A stretch of DNA of 64,000 nucleotides from contig CM071568.1 of the NCBI GenBank assembly GCA_036426205.1, forward strand, positions 39,668,066 to 39,732,065, written 5' to 3'. The notes below the pieces were generated by a model. The model saw only the letters and a list, made by a program, of their open reading frames with translations. It was not told the origin of the DNA and searched no databases. The stretch is from Ascaphus truei (lineage: Eukaryota > Chordata > Amphibia > Anura > Ascaphidae). Shown piece by piece: positions 34,677 through 45,762 of the stretch. The position numbers and the translations under genes were made by a program. Every line of letters starts with the position of its first letter. Position 1 is the stretch's first letter.

Positions 34677-36188
34677 TCATCTGGAAATCCTCCCTCCACC
34701 CTCCGATCCATCATCCGAAGTTCCCCAGTCCATGCTTCCAGTCCGTTCCTCGGTAGGACCCCGGGAATCCCCTGACATCCCCAGGCTAGAGGTAGACCCG
34801 AATGAACAGGTGACAGGGACAGGGGATTTAACTAGGGCCTTGGGGCTAACTTTGGGGATGGACGGGGTTGGGGGACGGGGCCGGATGGTAGGTATCGGCA
34901 GGGTTACGGCCTGCTCCTCAGCAATACCTGCCTCACTTCCGCCACAAAGTCCGTTCTTTCCTCCGGCAGCTGAGCTTCTCTGTCTCCGGCTCGAGTGCCC
35001 ACTCCGTCTGTCAGTAGGGGATCGACTTCCACTGCTCGACTGCAGAGGCGCGATCACCTCCCAATCGATGCCGCCCTGGTCGTCCGGAATCTCCTCCGTA
35101 CACGCACGTGCTTCGACGCCATCTTGGGTTGGGTCCCCAATCGAGACCTCTTCCTCCACGAGGACATCCGGCAACGCCCGTCTGCTACGTGGTCCAGCCT
35201 GACCCTGGATCCGCTCTTCTTTCACCTCCACCCCCTCGGTCTGCGGCGAGCACTGAGCTAGCCTATTGCTCCGCAGCGTCGGGGTGGATCGACCTCCTTC
35301 CGCCCCGCTAGTCACCACGGCAGTGGGACTCCAGCGATCGGGTTGTCGCGGTACTGGAGACACTCGACTCCGTGTCTCCACACCACGAGGAATAGCATCT
35401 CGCCACGGAATACCACTGGTATGGTACTCCGTCAACAAGTCCTGTGCATCTGCCAGCCTGGCACACTCCTCGTCCGAGGACTCTAATTTACAGTTCGGGC
35501 GGAGTATTCCAGTAGGGGACCGTCGATGGGCTCCTTTCTGGTCACCTCTCCGACGGCTAGTCTTCTCTGGCTTGAGAGCCCGGCTTGATTCCTGCTCCGC
35601 GGGGCCTGTACTCTCAAGCCACAGTGCACCCGGAAGCTCCGCCGCCGACATCGGGGTAGAATCCTTCATTCCCCCAGCTTGTACCGGCACAAACGTCGTC
35701 ATGGGCCACATATATTGCAGTCCACAATGAGGACATCGAGCCTCGCTGCCCACAGCTCCGCCCGGCAGTCTGTATTGCAGGCAGAGACAGACCACTGTCT
35801 CCACACCCTCTACGCGGATAATCAGGAAGCCTCCTGGAACCGAATAGGGATGGGTAGATATCAAGGGACTCTGATCCACTTTCTCGGAATGTTCAGCCAT
35901 AGTCACCAACGGAGGCACTCTTCGTAGAGGTCTGTATCGATCAATGGCTCTTCGCAACTGAAGGGCAGGGGATGGTTGAACAATCCCTCCCCCTACTTCC
36001 TCCATCGGCATCCAGTGGAACTGCAGACCACTCCCCCTGGTTGAAACTAGGGGATGTCTCGTAGACTTGTAGGCTGACCCAGCACAGGTGCAGAGTGAGT
36101 CATAGTCCATGAGGGCGCGGCTCCAGCTTTCGCGCCAAACTCCACGGCAGGGTGGAGTTTTCTCGTTGCCGCCAATCCTGGCCAACAA
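34677..36188 (-). CDS. Upstream half of the LTR-element protein
   Basis: 503 codons. A later Met at about residue 97 (MAEHSEK) may be the true start, since the first 96 residues read through leader-like sequence. Residues about 110-165 look folded, with a Cys-x-Cys and a CPHC pair (residues 134-136 and 152-155) that could bind zinc. Residues about 190-500 are Ser/Arg/Pro/Glu-rich and low complexity, as in disordered linkers. The position directly after the 5' LTR suggests a gag role, but I do not recognise the family. A second frame (36,047-36,577) overlaps the start and may be chance or a spliced leader. Confidence 0.55.
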   Translation of the reverse strand: MLARIGGNEKTPPCRGVWRESWSRALMDYDSLCTCAGSAYKSTRHPLVSTRGSGLQFHWMPMEEVGGGIVQPSPALQLRRAIDRYRPLRRVPPLVTMAEHSEKVDQSPLISTHPYSVPGGFLIIRVEGVETVVCLCLQYRLPGGAVGSEARCPHCGLQYMWPMTTFVPVQAGGMKDSTPMSAAELPGALWLESTGPAEQESSRALKPEKTSRRRGDQKGAHRRSPTGILRPNCKLESSDEECARLADAQDLLTEYHTSGIPWRDAIPRGVETRSRVSPVPRQPDRWSPTAVVTSGAEGGRSTPTLRSNRLAQCSPQTEGVEVKEERIQGQAGPRSRRALPDVLVEEEVSIGDPTQDGVEARACTEEIPDDQGGIDWEVIAPLQSSSGSRSPTDRRSGHSSRRQRSSAAGGKNGLCGGSEAGIAEEQAVTLPIPTIRPRPPTPSIPKVSPKALVKSPVPVTCSFGSTSSLGMSGDSRGPTEERTGSMDWGTSDDGSEGGGRISR

Positions 36189-37069
36189 TTAGCAAACTGC
36201 AAAGTTGCAAGACTTTCTGCAGCTGGCCCACGCGGTGTCCCGGGAACGCGGGAACCGCCATCTTGGTGAGTACTGTCCTTCTTCATATTTGAGGTAGCTT
36301 CTGGCTGTTTGTTTATTGGTGTATAACAAAGTCCATTTCGTTCCTCCCATCTCGCAAGGCTGTCGTCCTCACTAGTCTCGAGGGTACTTTCCCGAGAACA
36401 CAGGCAGGACAAACACGGCGCAGCCACGGCTTTCACGCCATTCCATAACAAACACACAAGAGTCTCTCCTGTAGCTTGTTCTTCTTCCTCAGTCCGGCAT
36501 CCTGGACCTTCTGCTCTTTGCAGATCCTCCATTCTGATGGTTGTTTCTCGATCACTGAATACTGGATTATTGTACATGGAGCTCTGCTCTGCGGGGCAGC
36601 TACCACATCAGTACAATAAACATGCCTTGTGCACCACCTTATGTACCTAACGTAGATCTAACTCGTGTTTGCACTACCTCAGGCTAGGCTCACTCTCTCA
36701 GTGTCTACTGTATCTCCTTCCTCCCAGTCTGTGCTCCCTTCGGTAAGTGATCTGAAATGGGCTAGAGTACTCTGGGGCTTCCATGCAGTACTTGGGCGTC
36801 TACCTCTCTTGGTCAGCCTAGTGCAGACCCTCTCCAGGATTCCTGACCTAGTTAACAGGTTACCCTTCAGGCATCCTACCCCTAGCGCTACCTCAAGGTG
36901 ACTCGGACAGCTATAGCCCCTCTCCAGACCCACTAACTCCTCTCAGGTTCCCAGGCTACTCCTGCGGTTCCATCCCAACACAGCACAAAGTGGCAGCATA
37001 TACTTTCCCTGTTTCCTAGCGTGTGCCTAGCAAAAGCCTGTCCTGTAAATAGATATATATATCTCTCAG

Positions 37070-37080
37070 CAGCGCCTCCA
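37070..37080 (-). promoter_or_regulatory. Primer-binding site candidate
   Basis: Two bases after the 5' LTR end (minus strand ..TTACA) comes TTGGAGGCGCTGCTGAG. TGG at this place pairs with a tRNA CCA end. The tRNA species was not identified. Confidence 0.5.
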
Positions 37081-37082
37081 AT

Positions 37083-37918
37083 TGTAACGGGTTTCCCCCC
37101 CCCCCCCAATCTCACATTGGCCCGGGTACTCTAACAACCAACCCCCATTACGTGTTCGTGTTTGGTGGTGCACCTGTAGGCAACAGGACTCCTGAGTCTC
37201 CCGCTTGATGGTATTAGGGGATGTCATCAGGACAGGTAGCTGAGGTAGTGGGTGCGAGTTCAACTTACATCATGTGCAGCGCCTCCACCTCATCAGGGTC
37301 TATACTTCCGCAGGGAGATGGTCCTGGTGAGGAACTATTCTTGGTGGTGACTGCCACTGTTGAGTAATTTCACACTCACACAGTGGGGGTTTCGTTAACA
37401 AGGCCATCTTTATTGTAGTTTGGGATGTAGCAGACTGCCCCATGCAGCTGCCGGCTCTAGCCGCACATCTCTCCGTGCTATCCCTTTGCCAGGTACGCCC
37501 TCCCAAATTGAAGTGGGATTCCCTCTTCTCCTAGGGAGATCCTCTCTGTGCCAGGTCCCTGGACACGGAGTGGCTTAGACAGGCCAATTGGTCAACCTGA
37601 ACCGCTAGTTACTGCACTAGGGTCACAAAGTGTTCCTACAATCCCTTATGCAGAAAAATACAACTTCCCAACAACTTCCCACAGCTGCTGGAACAACCAC
37701 TAACTAACTGTGTTGTGCCTTATATACTTCAGGAGGCAGGCGCATCCCTGATGTCACTATACAGGGACTCAGAGCATACAGCCACTCCCCTCCATACATA
37801 GGGCACCTCACCATGGTGTGAGGGAAAACCTCCATAACTACTGCTGGCATACCTGTACTTACCAGGACTTACTGCCAACAGAGAGGAAAGTAGTATACCA
37901 TTATTATGCATGGCTATA
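37083..37918 (-). repeat. 5' LTR of the 5.0 kb element
   Basis: 836 bp, TGTAACGGG on the left and CATGGCTATA on the right. The TATA block (37,720-37,729, minus strand) would drive the element. The 11-mer CAGCGCCTCCA is at 37,277. It differs from the 3' LTR by few substitutions and small indels, so insertion was fairly recent. Confidence 0.85.
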
Positions 37919-39406
37919 TATATATTATAAATGCCAGACACCTTAACATGCAAACTATTTTTGTATATGAATATTATACTTCAACATCTACAGCAAAGCA
38001 ACAAAGCAACATTATGCAACAACTCCCAATCGCTCAAATCCCAGGTGTCATATCTGTAGCACTAAAAAGCTGTAACTGCACTAAAAGCCCCCTCAATGCC
38101 TCTCTCCTCTGCCTGCTAAGAACAAAATCATCTTGATGGGGAAACCCAAGCCTAAACCTCATTCTGTGTACAACGTCTCAGATTACAGTGCAAAATCTGT
38201 GATCATGAAGACAGTTTGGCATTAAAGTGCAGTTTTTATACACATTTTTAGCTCAAGCTGTGTGGTTTTGTGGGTTGGGAGCTTGAGGTAACAACTAAGT
38301 AATATAGCTGTGGTTATGACTGCCTTAAATTCAGAATGAATTGAAAAGAGAGCGAGCATGTAACATTTATTTTTCATGCCAACAAAGTCATTTGGGGATC
38401 TGAAGTTTGTCATCAGTTCACTTTTTATTTCATCACCACTTCACATGCTACTATTACAGACTATTACTGTTAAAAATAAATATATTTAGATTGTCAGTTA
38501 ACAATGCAGATAAACATGAGGGACCATAGAAAGCATTGCACATTGCAAATTACATATTTGGGGAAGAAAATTTTGTATTTGGTTAAATTAATTTGTTGTA
38601 CAGTATTTTAATAGCATACAAATAATATTTTGTCCGAATAAAAAAATATACAGGTTTATCACCACTTTATATCTATTTCTGAAAAGTGATGTGTGAAGTT
38701 GTCAGAGTTGACGTCGCAAATATTTCTGGGAATGTTTACTTTTGGCAACGCATGATTCCCTATGGGAAACATCAATGGACTTTAAAGAAAATTGATATTT
38801 TTTCACAAGCAACGAATATAAAATTGGCCACATTTGTGATCATAGGCAAAGATTTTGTCAATCTTCACTAACCATTTTAAGTAATTAGTGGACTAAACAT
38901 CCACAAAATCAACTGTCTCTTTGATAAAAACGGTCTAATATGATTTGTTTAAATGGATATTTCACTTAAATGTATCTTGTTCATTTATGAGAAATGTAAT
39001 ATTTAAGTAAAGTTGCTTGCCTATCCTTGCATTTTAATGTTGGCAAAGACTTTAATGTTTGTATATTTAAAGAAACATAAAAGTAACCACAATTGATATT
39101 TATCAAGAATCTCATTTTTTTTTTTCTACTAGAGTGGACAAAACTGGGTGTGTAAAATTAGAACCTACAATTCCTTACATTCCAAATCCAAAACCAAAAC
39201 CCTTAAGATTTGTAGAACCAAATCCTAAGACCAAATATTCTGTAGAAACAAAACCAGAACACCAGGCCAGGTAATCAACTCTAGGCTATTGTCGCCACAT
39301 CTTTTTTAATTCTCTCAAGTTTTTCAGTTAGATTATTTTAGTTTCCTAATTGTTATGATTTTATACTTATTTGATGTATCTTGCATGCTTTATTATGTGA
39401 TGTTAA
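37919..39406. other. No recognised feature
   Basis: AT-rich. Near 39,170-39,270, and again at 40,190-40,290 beyond the next LTR, there is CCAAAACC-type simple sequence, so that LTR split one simple tract. Confidence 0.45.
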
Positions 39407-40165
39407 TTGAACAGTGTTTCCCCACCCGATGGGAGATTCTGCCATTACAGTGTTTGTAGTGCATGCTACCTGTTGGTAAGCAGGAGGCCTGAGTCGGCCG
39501 CCGATGTTTGTGGGGACACAGGACAGGTTTCTGGGGTATATACCCAGCATAGTTCTCTAGCAGTGCAGCGCCTCCATCTGCCACAAGCTCCAAATGTACA
39601 GTATGGAGGCGATCTCCTACGATAGAAACAATCCCTCTCCTTCCCCAGTAATATCACACACCAGACAGGAGGTAAATGAAACAGGAACAGTATATTCTGT
39701 CAGCACTCACTGTCACGGCAGGGGTCTTCCCAATGCAGTGTCTGGCTTGGATATCCAGCTGCAGGATGGTCCCTGGACCTGCACTACGGGTCAAGGGCCC
39801 CCGAATCAGTCCTAGCTCTTCCCTGCCCCACTAGCAGAAGCAGGGGAAAGGTGCACACACTCTCCCCCGAGGGGAAGAGGAACAGGGAAGCCCAAAGTTC
39901 AGGCAACCTGTGGTGTGACCTGTCTCTCTCAAGTGAGGAGTGGCACTCTAAATTTGGGCGGCAATCGCCTTAAGTACAGCCAGGAGGAGGCAACCAGGTC
40001 TGACACATCGTTGGGCAACCCAGGCCTGGTTCCACCTCCTCCCTTGTCACTCAAGGGCACTGCAGGGAGAGGGGAAACCCCATGATAAGTACTGGCAGGC
40101 CTGCTCTTACCAGGGCTTACTGCCAGGGAGGGCAGACTGGTAGCCTAGAACCAGTCCTGGCAAGA
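39407..40165 (-). mobile_element. Solo LTR, about 759 bp
   Basis: It has the block order of the 29,121 LTR: GTGTTTCC.CACCCG.TGGGAGATT, GGGGACACAGGACAGG, the 11-mer at 39,566 and a GCAGGCCTGCTCTTACCAGG..TACTGCCAGG end block. Ends are decayed (TTGAAC and GGCAAGA). Flanks TTAA and TTAG differ by one base. Confidence 0.6.
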
Positions 40166-40406
40166 TTAGCATTTCCCTATCTCAAAACAAAGACCAACCA
40201 AATTGAGTTTTAGCAAAACCAGAACCAAAATACAAAAATTGATAAGAACCAAAACAGAAAATGTTTTTCAACCAAAACCAAAACACAAGTTAAAGTTCTC
40301 ACCCTTAGTTTCAACATAAAGTAAATATTAAAATATGTTCACACAAATATACTGTATTTAGGTTAAAATATGTATACACCCACATACATACATACATACG
40401 TACATA

Positions 40407-41519
40407 CCTAGCCAGGTTCCCCCTTTGTCCCCTTTACCTGCTGCCGGAGTGATAGGGGGATCCGGCACTGTTGCCGGGAGCGCTGTGGCATGGGTTGGGT
40501 GGGTGGAGCGGGTCACCAGAGCTCCCCGGCGGGATGCCGGTTAGGACGGCCCCATCTTTAATTAGCTGCACATGTGCAAAGGCAGCTTGCACATGTGCAG
40601 TACATAGCAAGTGGAGGCCATTAAAGAAACAGGGTCTGCAAGGGAAATACAGTTCCCAGCAGCCACTGGGGCTGCAGACGTGGTGCGATATGGCCAATAG
40701 GGCTCCTGGAACCCCGGCAGAAGAGAAGGATACATTTGGTGCGCTGCAGGGATCACACCAGTCAGAAGGGGAGCACTAACAGAGCAGGTAGTGTCCAGGG
40801 AGCTGTGCTTCCCTGGATTAGGCCTAGTTTGCCCCTTAGGCCCCAGTTTGGCCCTGAGTCCCTACTAGCTTGTGGCACTGTAGTGAATGCCATCATATAG
40901 TAATGCTCACCTTAGTACTGCATAGTGATAGGCACAGCAGCACAGTGAGAAGACGCTGCATGGTGACTTGTGGCCTGTGGTCTGGGACCAGACCACCATC
41001 TACCAAAAGGTGAGACACTCCAGCAGGAGTTCACCCCACGCAGAGGCAGATCTCTTCGTAGGACAGACGGACCTACTTATGTCAGAGTGGATCAGATGGA
41101 TCCTTTGTGCTATTCGGCGGTACCTGCGTGCTGGAGCACCCAGGAAGGTATAACATCAAGTGCACCAACAGTTCTCAGGGGTAGCGCTACTCCCTACATT
41201 TGGGTGGGTATGGACACTGGAACACTGGCGCCACCGCACCTCAAGTACTGTGGAGACACTCCACGTTGTTATTATTGTGTGTGTAGTTGTACTCTGTTAT
41301 CCTATGTTCAGTAAATATTCCTTTATAGTACCAAGTGTGTATATTTACTGCTGTGTTGTCTTGGGAGGGGCTATCCCACTGTTTGAGGATCCTTCTCAGG
41401 TGGAGGCGCTGTGTGTAAGTGAACCAAGGTCACCTCAGGCTCCCTTCAGGCCTCCTGTAAGCCACTCAGGTAACGCACCACACATAGTTTCCCTTAGATA
41501 CGGGCGAAAGGGGGCTACA
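40407..41519 (+). mobile_element. Solo LTR, 1,113 bp, TSD CATA
   Basis: Related to 12,416-13,706 and reversed 54,170-55,079. The first two bases have changed (CCTAGCCAGG for TGTAGCCAGG) and the right end is GGGGCTACA. CATA flanks it at 40,403-40,406 and 41,520-41,523. It contains the 11-mer TGGAGGCGCTG at 41,401. Short frames inside are incidental. Confidence 0.7.
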
Positions 41520-41690
41520 CATATATATCACACACACACAAGATCAGCACAAATAAGTAGCACTCAATATTAAATAGAAAAAAGAGAAAGGTGTGAACAA
41601 GCGCTAAGGGGTGAAAAATAAATACCACTCTGTAGTGAATAGGGCCGCCTGGTAACAGAACTGATGGTACAAATCAGAAATATACAATAC

Positions 41691-42358
41691 ACACAAAAAA
41701 GAAGAAACTGGCGCCTTACAAGTCCAAACGTGAATTGGAAGTCCAAAAGTGGAGGGAAAATGTCCCAATATTATAGACCCCTCTGATCCTCAAGAGCCAG
41801 ATGGTCAGATGTCACTTCCACCGTGGAGTTCGTGATATGTGGAAAAAACACAAGAAAAATATAGTGCAATATGCCAACAAATACTAACACTAAGACTGAC
41901 ACACATAAAGTACAAACAGACCACTGAAAACAAACAATACATAAACAAGACACCACTCAACAATTAAGACAAACAATAGCAAGGCTGAAATTAAAAAAGA
42001 TTGATTTATTAAGAGATAAAAAAACTAAAATGGTGAATATGCGGATGACTGGGAGACCGCCGGTCCGGAAGGTCTAAAACCAGGACCCTACTCACAGAAA
42101 TGTAGATGTAAGCAGGCAGTGAAAGTCAGTGCTGGAATGAAGTGTCTCTCCCTCCGATCACACAGCGGAGCATTCCTGGATGTATTCCTGGGGCTCCCTG
42201 GGTCTCAAGGGCGGATACTCTGTCACTGTAGGGCGGGCCTAAGGATTAGACACTTCTTCTGCCTCCGGCTCACGTCTGCCACGCACCTCTTGTCGCTCCG
42301 TCAGATCAACTAAAATTCCCTACGCGTTTCGTGCGCATTCGCACACTTCTTCACACTT
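41691..42358 (-). repeat. Left arm of inverted repeat at the gap
   Basis: Reverse complement of 42,400-43,045 and of 53,480-54,152. Landmarks are GGAAGTCCAAAAGTGGAGG, ACTTCCACCGTGGAGTTCGTG and CCTACGCGTTTCGTGCGC. It is a complete-looking repeat unit that ends in the GAAACGCG stem motif next to the gap. Confidence 0.85.
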
Positions 42359-42391
42359 NNNNNNNNNNNNNNNNNNNNNNNNNNNNNNNNN
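42359..42391. other. Assembly gap of 33 N
   Basis: A run of N separates the two inverted arms, at the point where a perfect fold-back would be hardest to assemble. Confidence 1.
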
Positions 42392-42399
42392 GCACATGA

Positions 42400-43045
42400 G
42401 TATCCCTGAAGAAGTTGGGTGCATGGAACAGAAAGCGTAGGGAATTTAGTTGATGACGGAGCGACGAGAGGTGCGTGGCAGACATGCGGAGGCGGAAGAA
42501 GTGTCTAATCCTTAGGCCGCCCTACAGTGAAGGAGTATCCGCTTGAGACGCAGGAGCCCAGGAATACATCCAGGAAACGCTCCGCTGGTGATCGGAGGAG
42601 AGACACTTCATTCAGCACTGACTTCACGCCTGCTTACATCTACATTTCTGGGAGTAGGTCCTGGTTTTAGACCTTGCGGAACGGCGGTCTCCCAGTCATT
42701 CTGCATTCACCATTTTAGTTGTTATCTCTTATTAAATCAATCTTTTTTAATTTCAGCCTTGCTATTGTTTGTCTTAATTGTTGAGTGTGTCTTGTTTTGT
42801 ATTGTTGTTTTCAGTGGTCTGTTGTACTATGTGTGTCAGTCTTAGTGTTAGTATTTGTTGTGGCATATGCACTAATTTTTCTTGTGTTTTTTCACATATC
42901 ACGAACTCCACGGTGGAAGTGACATCTGACCATCTGGCTCTTGAGGATCAGAGGGGTCTATAATGTGGGACATTTTTCCTCCACTTTTGGACTTCCAATT
43001 CACTTTGGACTTGTAAGGGCCGGTTTCTTCTTTTTGTGTGTACTC
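42400..43045 (+). repeat. Right arm of inverted repeat; repeat unit in copy 1
   Basis: Mirror of 41,691-42,358 and direct copy of 53,480-54,152. The stem motif at its start (GAAGAAGTTGGGTGCATGG) is garbled compared with the other two copies. Confidence 0.8.
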
Positions 43046-43062
43046 AATATTAATAATACTAG

Positions 43063-43942
43063 TGTAGCCCTGTTTCCCCACTCTATGGGAGAGTTGGTGG
43101 CACTGGGTGATTTGGTGCGTTACCTGCGGCTCACAGAAGGCCTGAACCTCCACTGCTGGGAGCCTGAGGTGTACCTGGATCATCTGGAGACAGCGCCTCC
43201 ACCCGTGAGGGATCCTTTCAGTGTGGGGATAACTGTCACAGGACACAATGTAGGAAATACACACTGGTATGGTATAACAAGTCAGCGAAGGCATCTGCCT
43301 CCACGTGGGGTGGAATCCGCAGGAGTGTCCGGCTGATGAGAGTCTCTAGCGCCTTGCGGTTGTAGTCCAGTCCAGACACAGGCTGCAACTGCTGCGCGGC
43401 GTTCTGCTGTGCCCCTGAACTAATGATGCTAAGTAGGGCAGTGTCCCTGTTCTAAGGGGCTTTCCTATAGCAGCCACAAGCTATGTGGGAGTCGAGGCCT
43501 AGCTGGGGCCTAACGGGGTTCTTGGCCTAGTGCAGGGATCTACCCCTTACCCTCTTATGTCAGCTCCGATGGTGTGGTCCAGACGCACCAAAAGTATCTA
43601 TTCTGGCGCAGGGAGCGCAGCCCCGATTGGTGTTTTGCGGCCATGTGATCTAGCAGCCCCGGTGGCTGCTGGGTGTTGTAGTCCTGCGGAGCACCTTTCT
43701 GTAATGGCGCCACTATCTGGCCGCCGCAGTGAGGGCGGTACCAAGATGGCCTCCGAAGCTATGGGCCATTGCGATGCGCGAACAATATTCGCAGTGCGCG
43801 CCATTTCAAGTTAGGCCCCCACTAGCGGGTGCCATGGACCTACGGCGACTCGGCCTGACATTGCCGACGCACCCTGCACGTCCGCTTCACATCGGGAGGT
43901 GGGGGCCAAGGGGGATGCCCAAAGGGGAAGGACCTGGCCACA
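43063..43942 (-). mobile_element. LTR in duplication copy 1
   Basis: The same LTR as 54,170-55,079, with about 30 fewer bases through small deletions. The 11-mer is at 43,191. Confidence 0.75.
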
Positions 43943-45454
43943 TTGTAATATAATAAACACGTGCAAAATTGTGCAAAAGGTAAATTGATTAAATCTAGTA
44001 TTTGTGAATGTGCAAGCAAACCATTTAGCATATACTGTACCACTAAAAAACATGCAAATCGCTCCTAGTACATACAAAAACAAACATTTAATCATTAGTA
44101 ATACTTAATTATTGCACATGTACACGTAGAGGATGCTAAAAGATAATACCAGGAGAATGATTTCAATGTAGTCAGAGAAGCTTATGCAGATCAACCAGAT
44201 CCAAAATTATGAACCACGATCAGAGAAGCGCATTCTACGTAGAAGATGCACAATTTAATAACAGCATAGGCTGCTTAAAGGGTAAAAATAATTAACAACT
44301 CTGTTACAATACTGAAACAATGAGCCACTCTTAAACCCAGAGCATCTATTGGCGGATAGGAGGGGGTGTATGGAATGTACGAATAATATTCCTACAGAAG
44401 TCCAAAATACTGTATATAGTTTAATGTGGCCTCTCTCCCAAAAGGCCACTAGATCTTAGCACAGTGAGGTACTTTGGTAAATGCCTCTAGGTGGGGACTC
44501 CATGAAGTCAATGAATTAGTCTCACTAATAGCATTGACCATATAAGTTATAAGCATATAACTCTCCTTGTTTTAACCACTTGTATCCCATACTGGAAGCA
44601 ATTCAGCTATTTCAGATATACTGTGCAAATCGCAAGTTGGAGTGGTGGAGGGGCAAACACAGTGTCCTGAGAGACTTTGCCTGCAGGGGCCAATCAGTTG
44701 TCACTCACATATGCGGGACGTTTGGCTATTCTCCACAAGGGGTACAACTCCACACGAAGTGATGAGCCTGTGATCAGCGCTTTTGCAGAAATTCAGCAGA
44801 TATGGCACAGCTTCCTTCCTTGCTGTATGGAAGCAGGAGTGTTTTTTGCACGCTAGAGAATTCACTATCAGCCTGTAGGCTAAAAAAGCTCCAAAAAATC
44901 GTCCCAGCCGGTGTCATCACTCCAGATGACTGGGTGTGGAACAGTAAATATTAAATAAATAATAGTAGGTGGATGCAAAAGGAAAACACATTTTATTAGA
45001 GCATCTCTGATAAAGATGGATGCTGTACAAACATTGTTTTTTTATTATTTAATGCTATAATAGGTTTTACTTTGCTTTTGTATCCCCTGTCAGCCCTAGT
45101 ATTATTATCTTAAGATACTAGATAAAATGTCAGATGTGCACTACATTAAATCATAATGGGAGAAAATAAATATTTGTTTTAAAAATAATTTGTTTTATAG
45201 CATATTTTCCACAGTAAATGCTTCGATAGGCATGAAACTTCTAGAGCAAACCACTCAAAGCTGGACTTTGAGATGTTTATATTTTCATTCAGCTGCTGGC
45301 ATGGACATATTGTGCCAAGAAGTAAATCTTGTTCAAATAAAGATAATTCAATATAATCTCCCATTATTACAAAATTGCTTCATAAAGTACATGGCCACAG
45401 AGATACTGTCCGGTAAGCAGGTTGCTATGTTATTGGCTGGCACCAATAAATAGT
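43943..45454. other. No gene recognised (copy 1)
   Basis: Equivalent to 55,080-56,634. AT-rich with no domain in any frame in either copy. Confidence 0.5.
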
Positions 45455-45762
45455 GCAGTGGTGCGCAAACTGGGGGGCCGCCCCAGGGGCACGAGACGAC
45501 GCAGGGGGCGCGGGGTTTACACAGGTCCCGGGCGCTCCCGAAGGAACTTAAATCAAAGTGCGGGGAAGAGGCGAAGGCCTCTGTAAACCTCACTTACCTT
45601 GCTCGGCGGCTTCTTAGACGGTCGCCATGGCAACCTTAGGGTAATGTGACATCACATTGATGGCAAATGTACGTCTGACGCGGAAACGAGGTAAGGCGGG
45701 GGTGGTGCGGAAAGAGGGGAGCTGCCGGCAGGGGGGCGCAGGGAAAAAGTTTGCGCTCCCTT
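45455..45762. mobile_element. hAT-like MITE in copy 1
   Basis: Equivalent to 56,635-56,952. The left target octamer reads AAATAGTG here, against AACTAGTG on the right and in copy 2. Confidence 0.75.

Larger units (their letters stand above)
32890..37918 (-). mobile_element. Complete LTR element, 5.0 kb, no polymerase
   Basis: Two LTRs (32,890-33,721 and 37,083-37,918) that are nearly identical by eye bracket a 3,361-base interior. On the minus strand the right LTR is 5'. A primer-binding-type TTGGAGGCGCTG follows it, and a purine tract precedes the 3' LTR. The only long frame is 36,188 to 33,912 with one in-frame TGA. It ends about 180 bases before the purine tract, so no room remains for protease, reverse transcriptase or integrase, and none of their motifs is seen. 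The element lies in (TA)n sequence. Confidence 0.8.

Noticed and set aside
34549..35730. Several plus-strand frames of 80-217 residues
   Set aside because: They are antisense shadows of the minus-strand LTR-element frame at 33,912-36,188.
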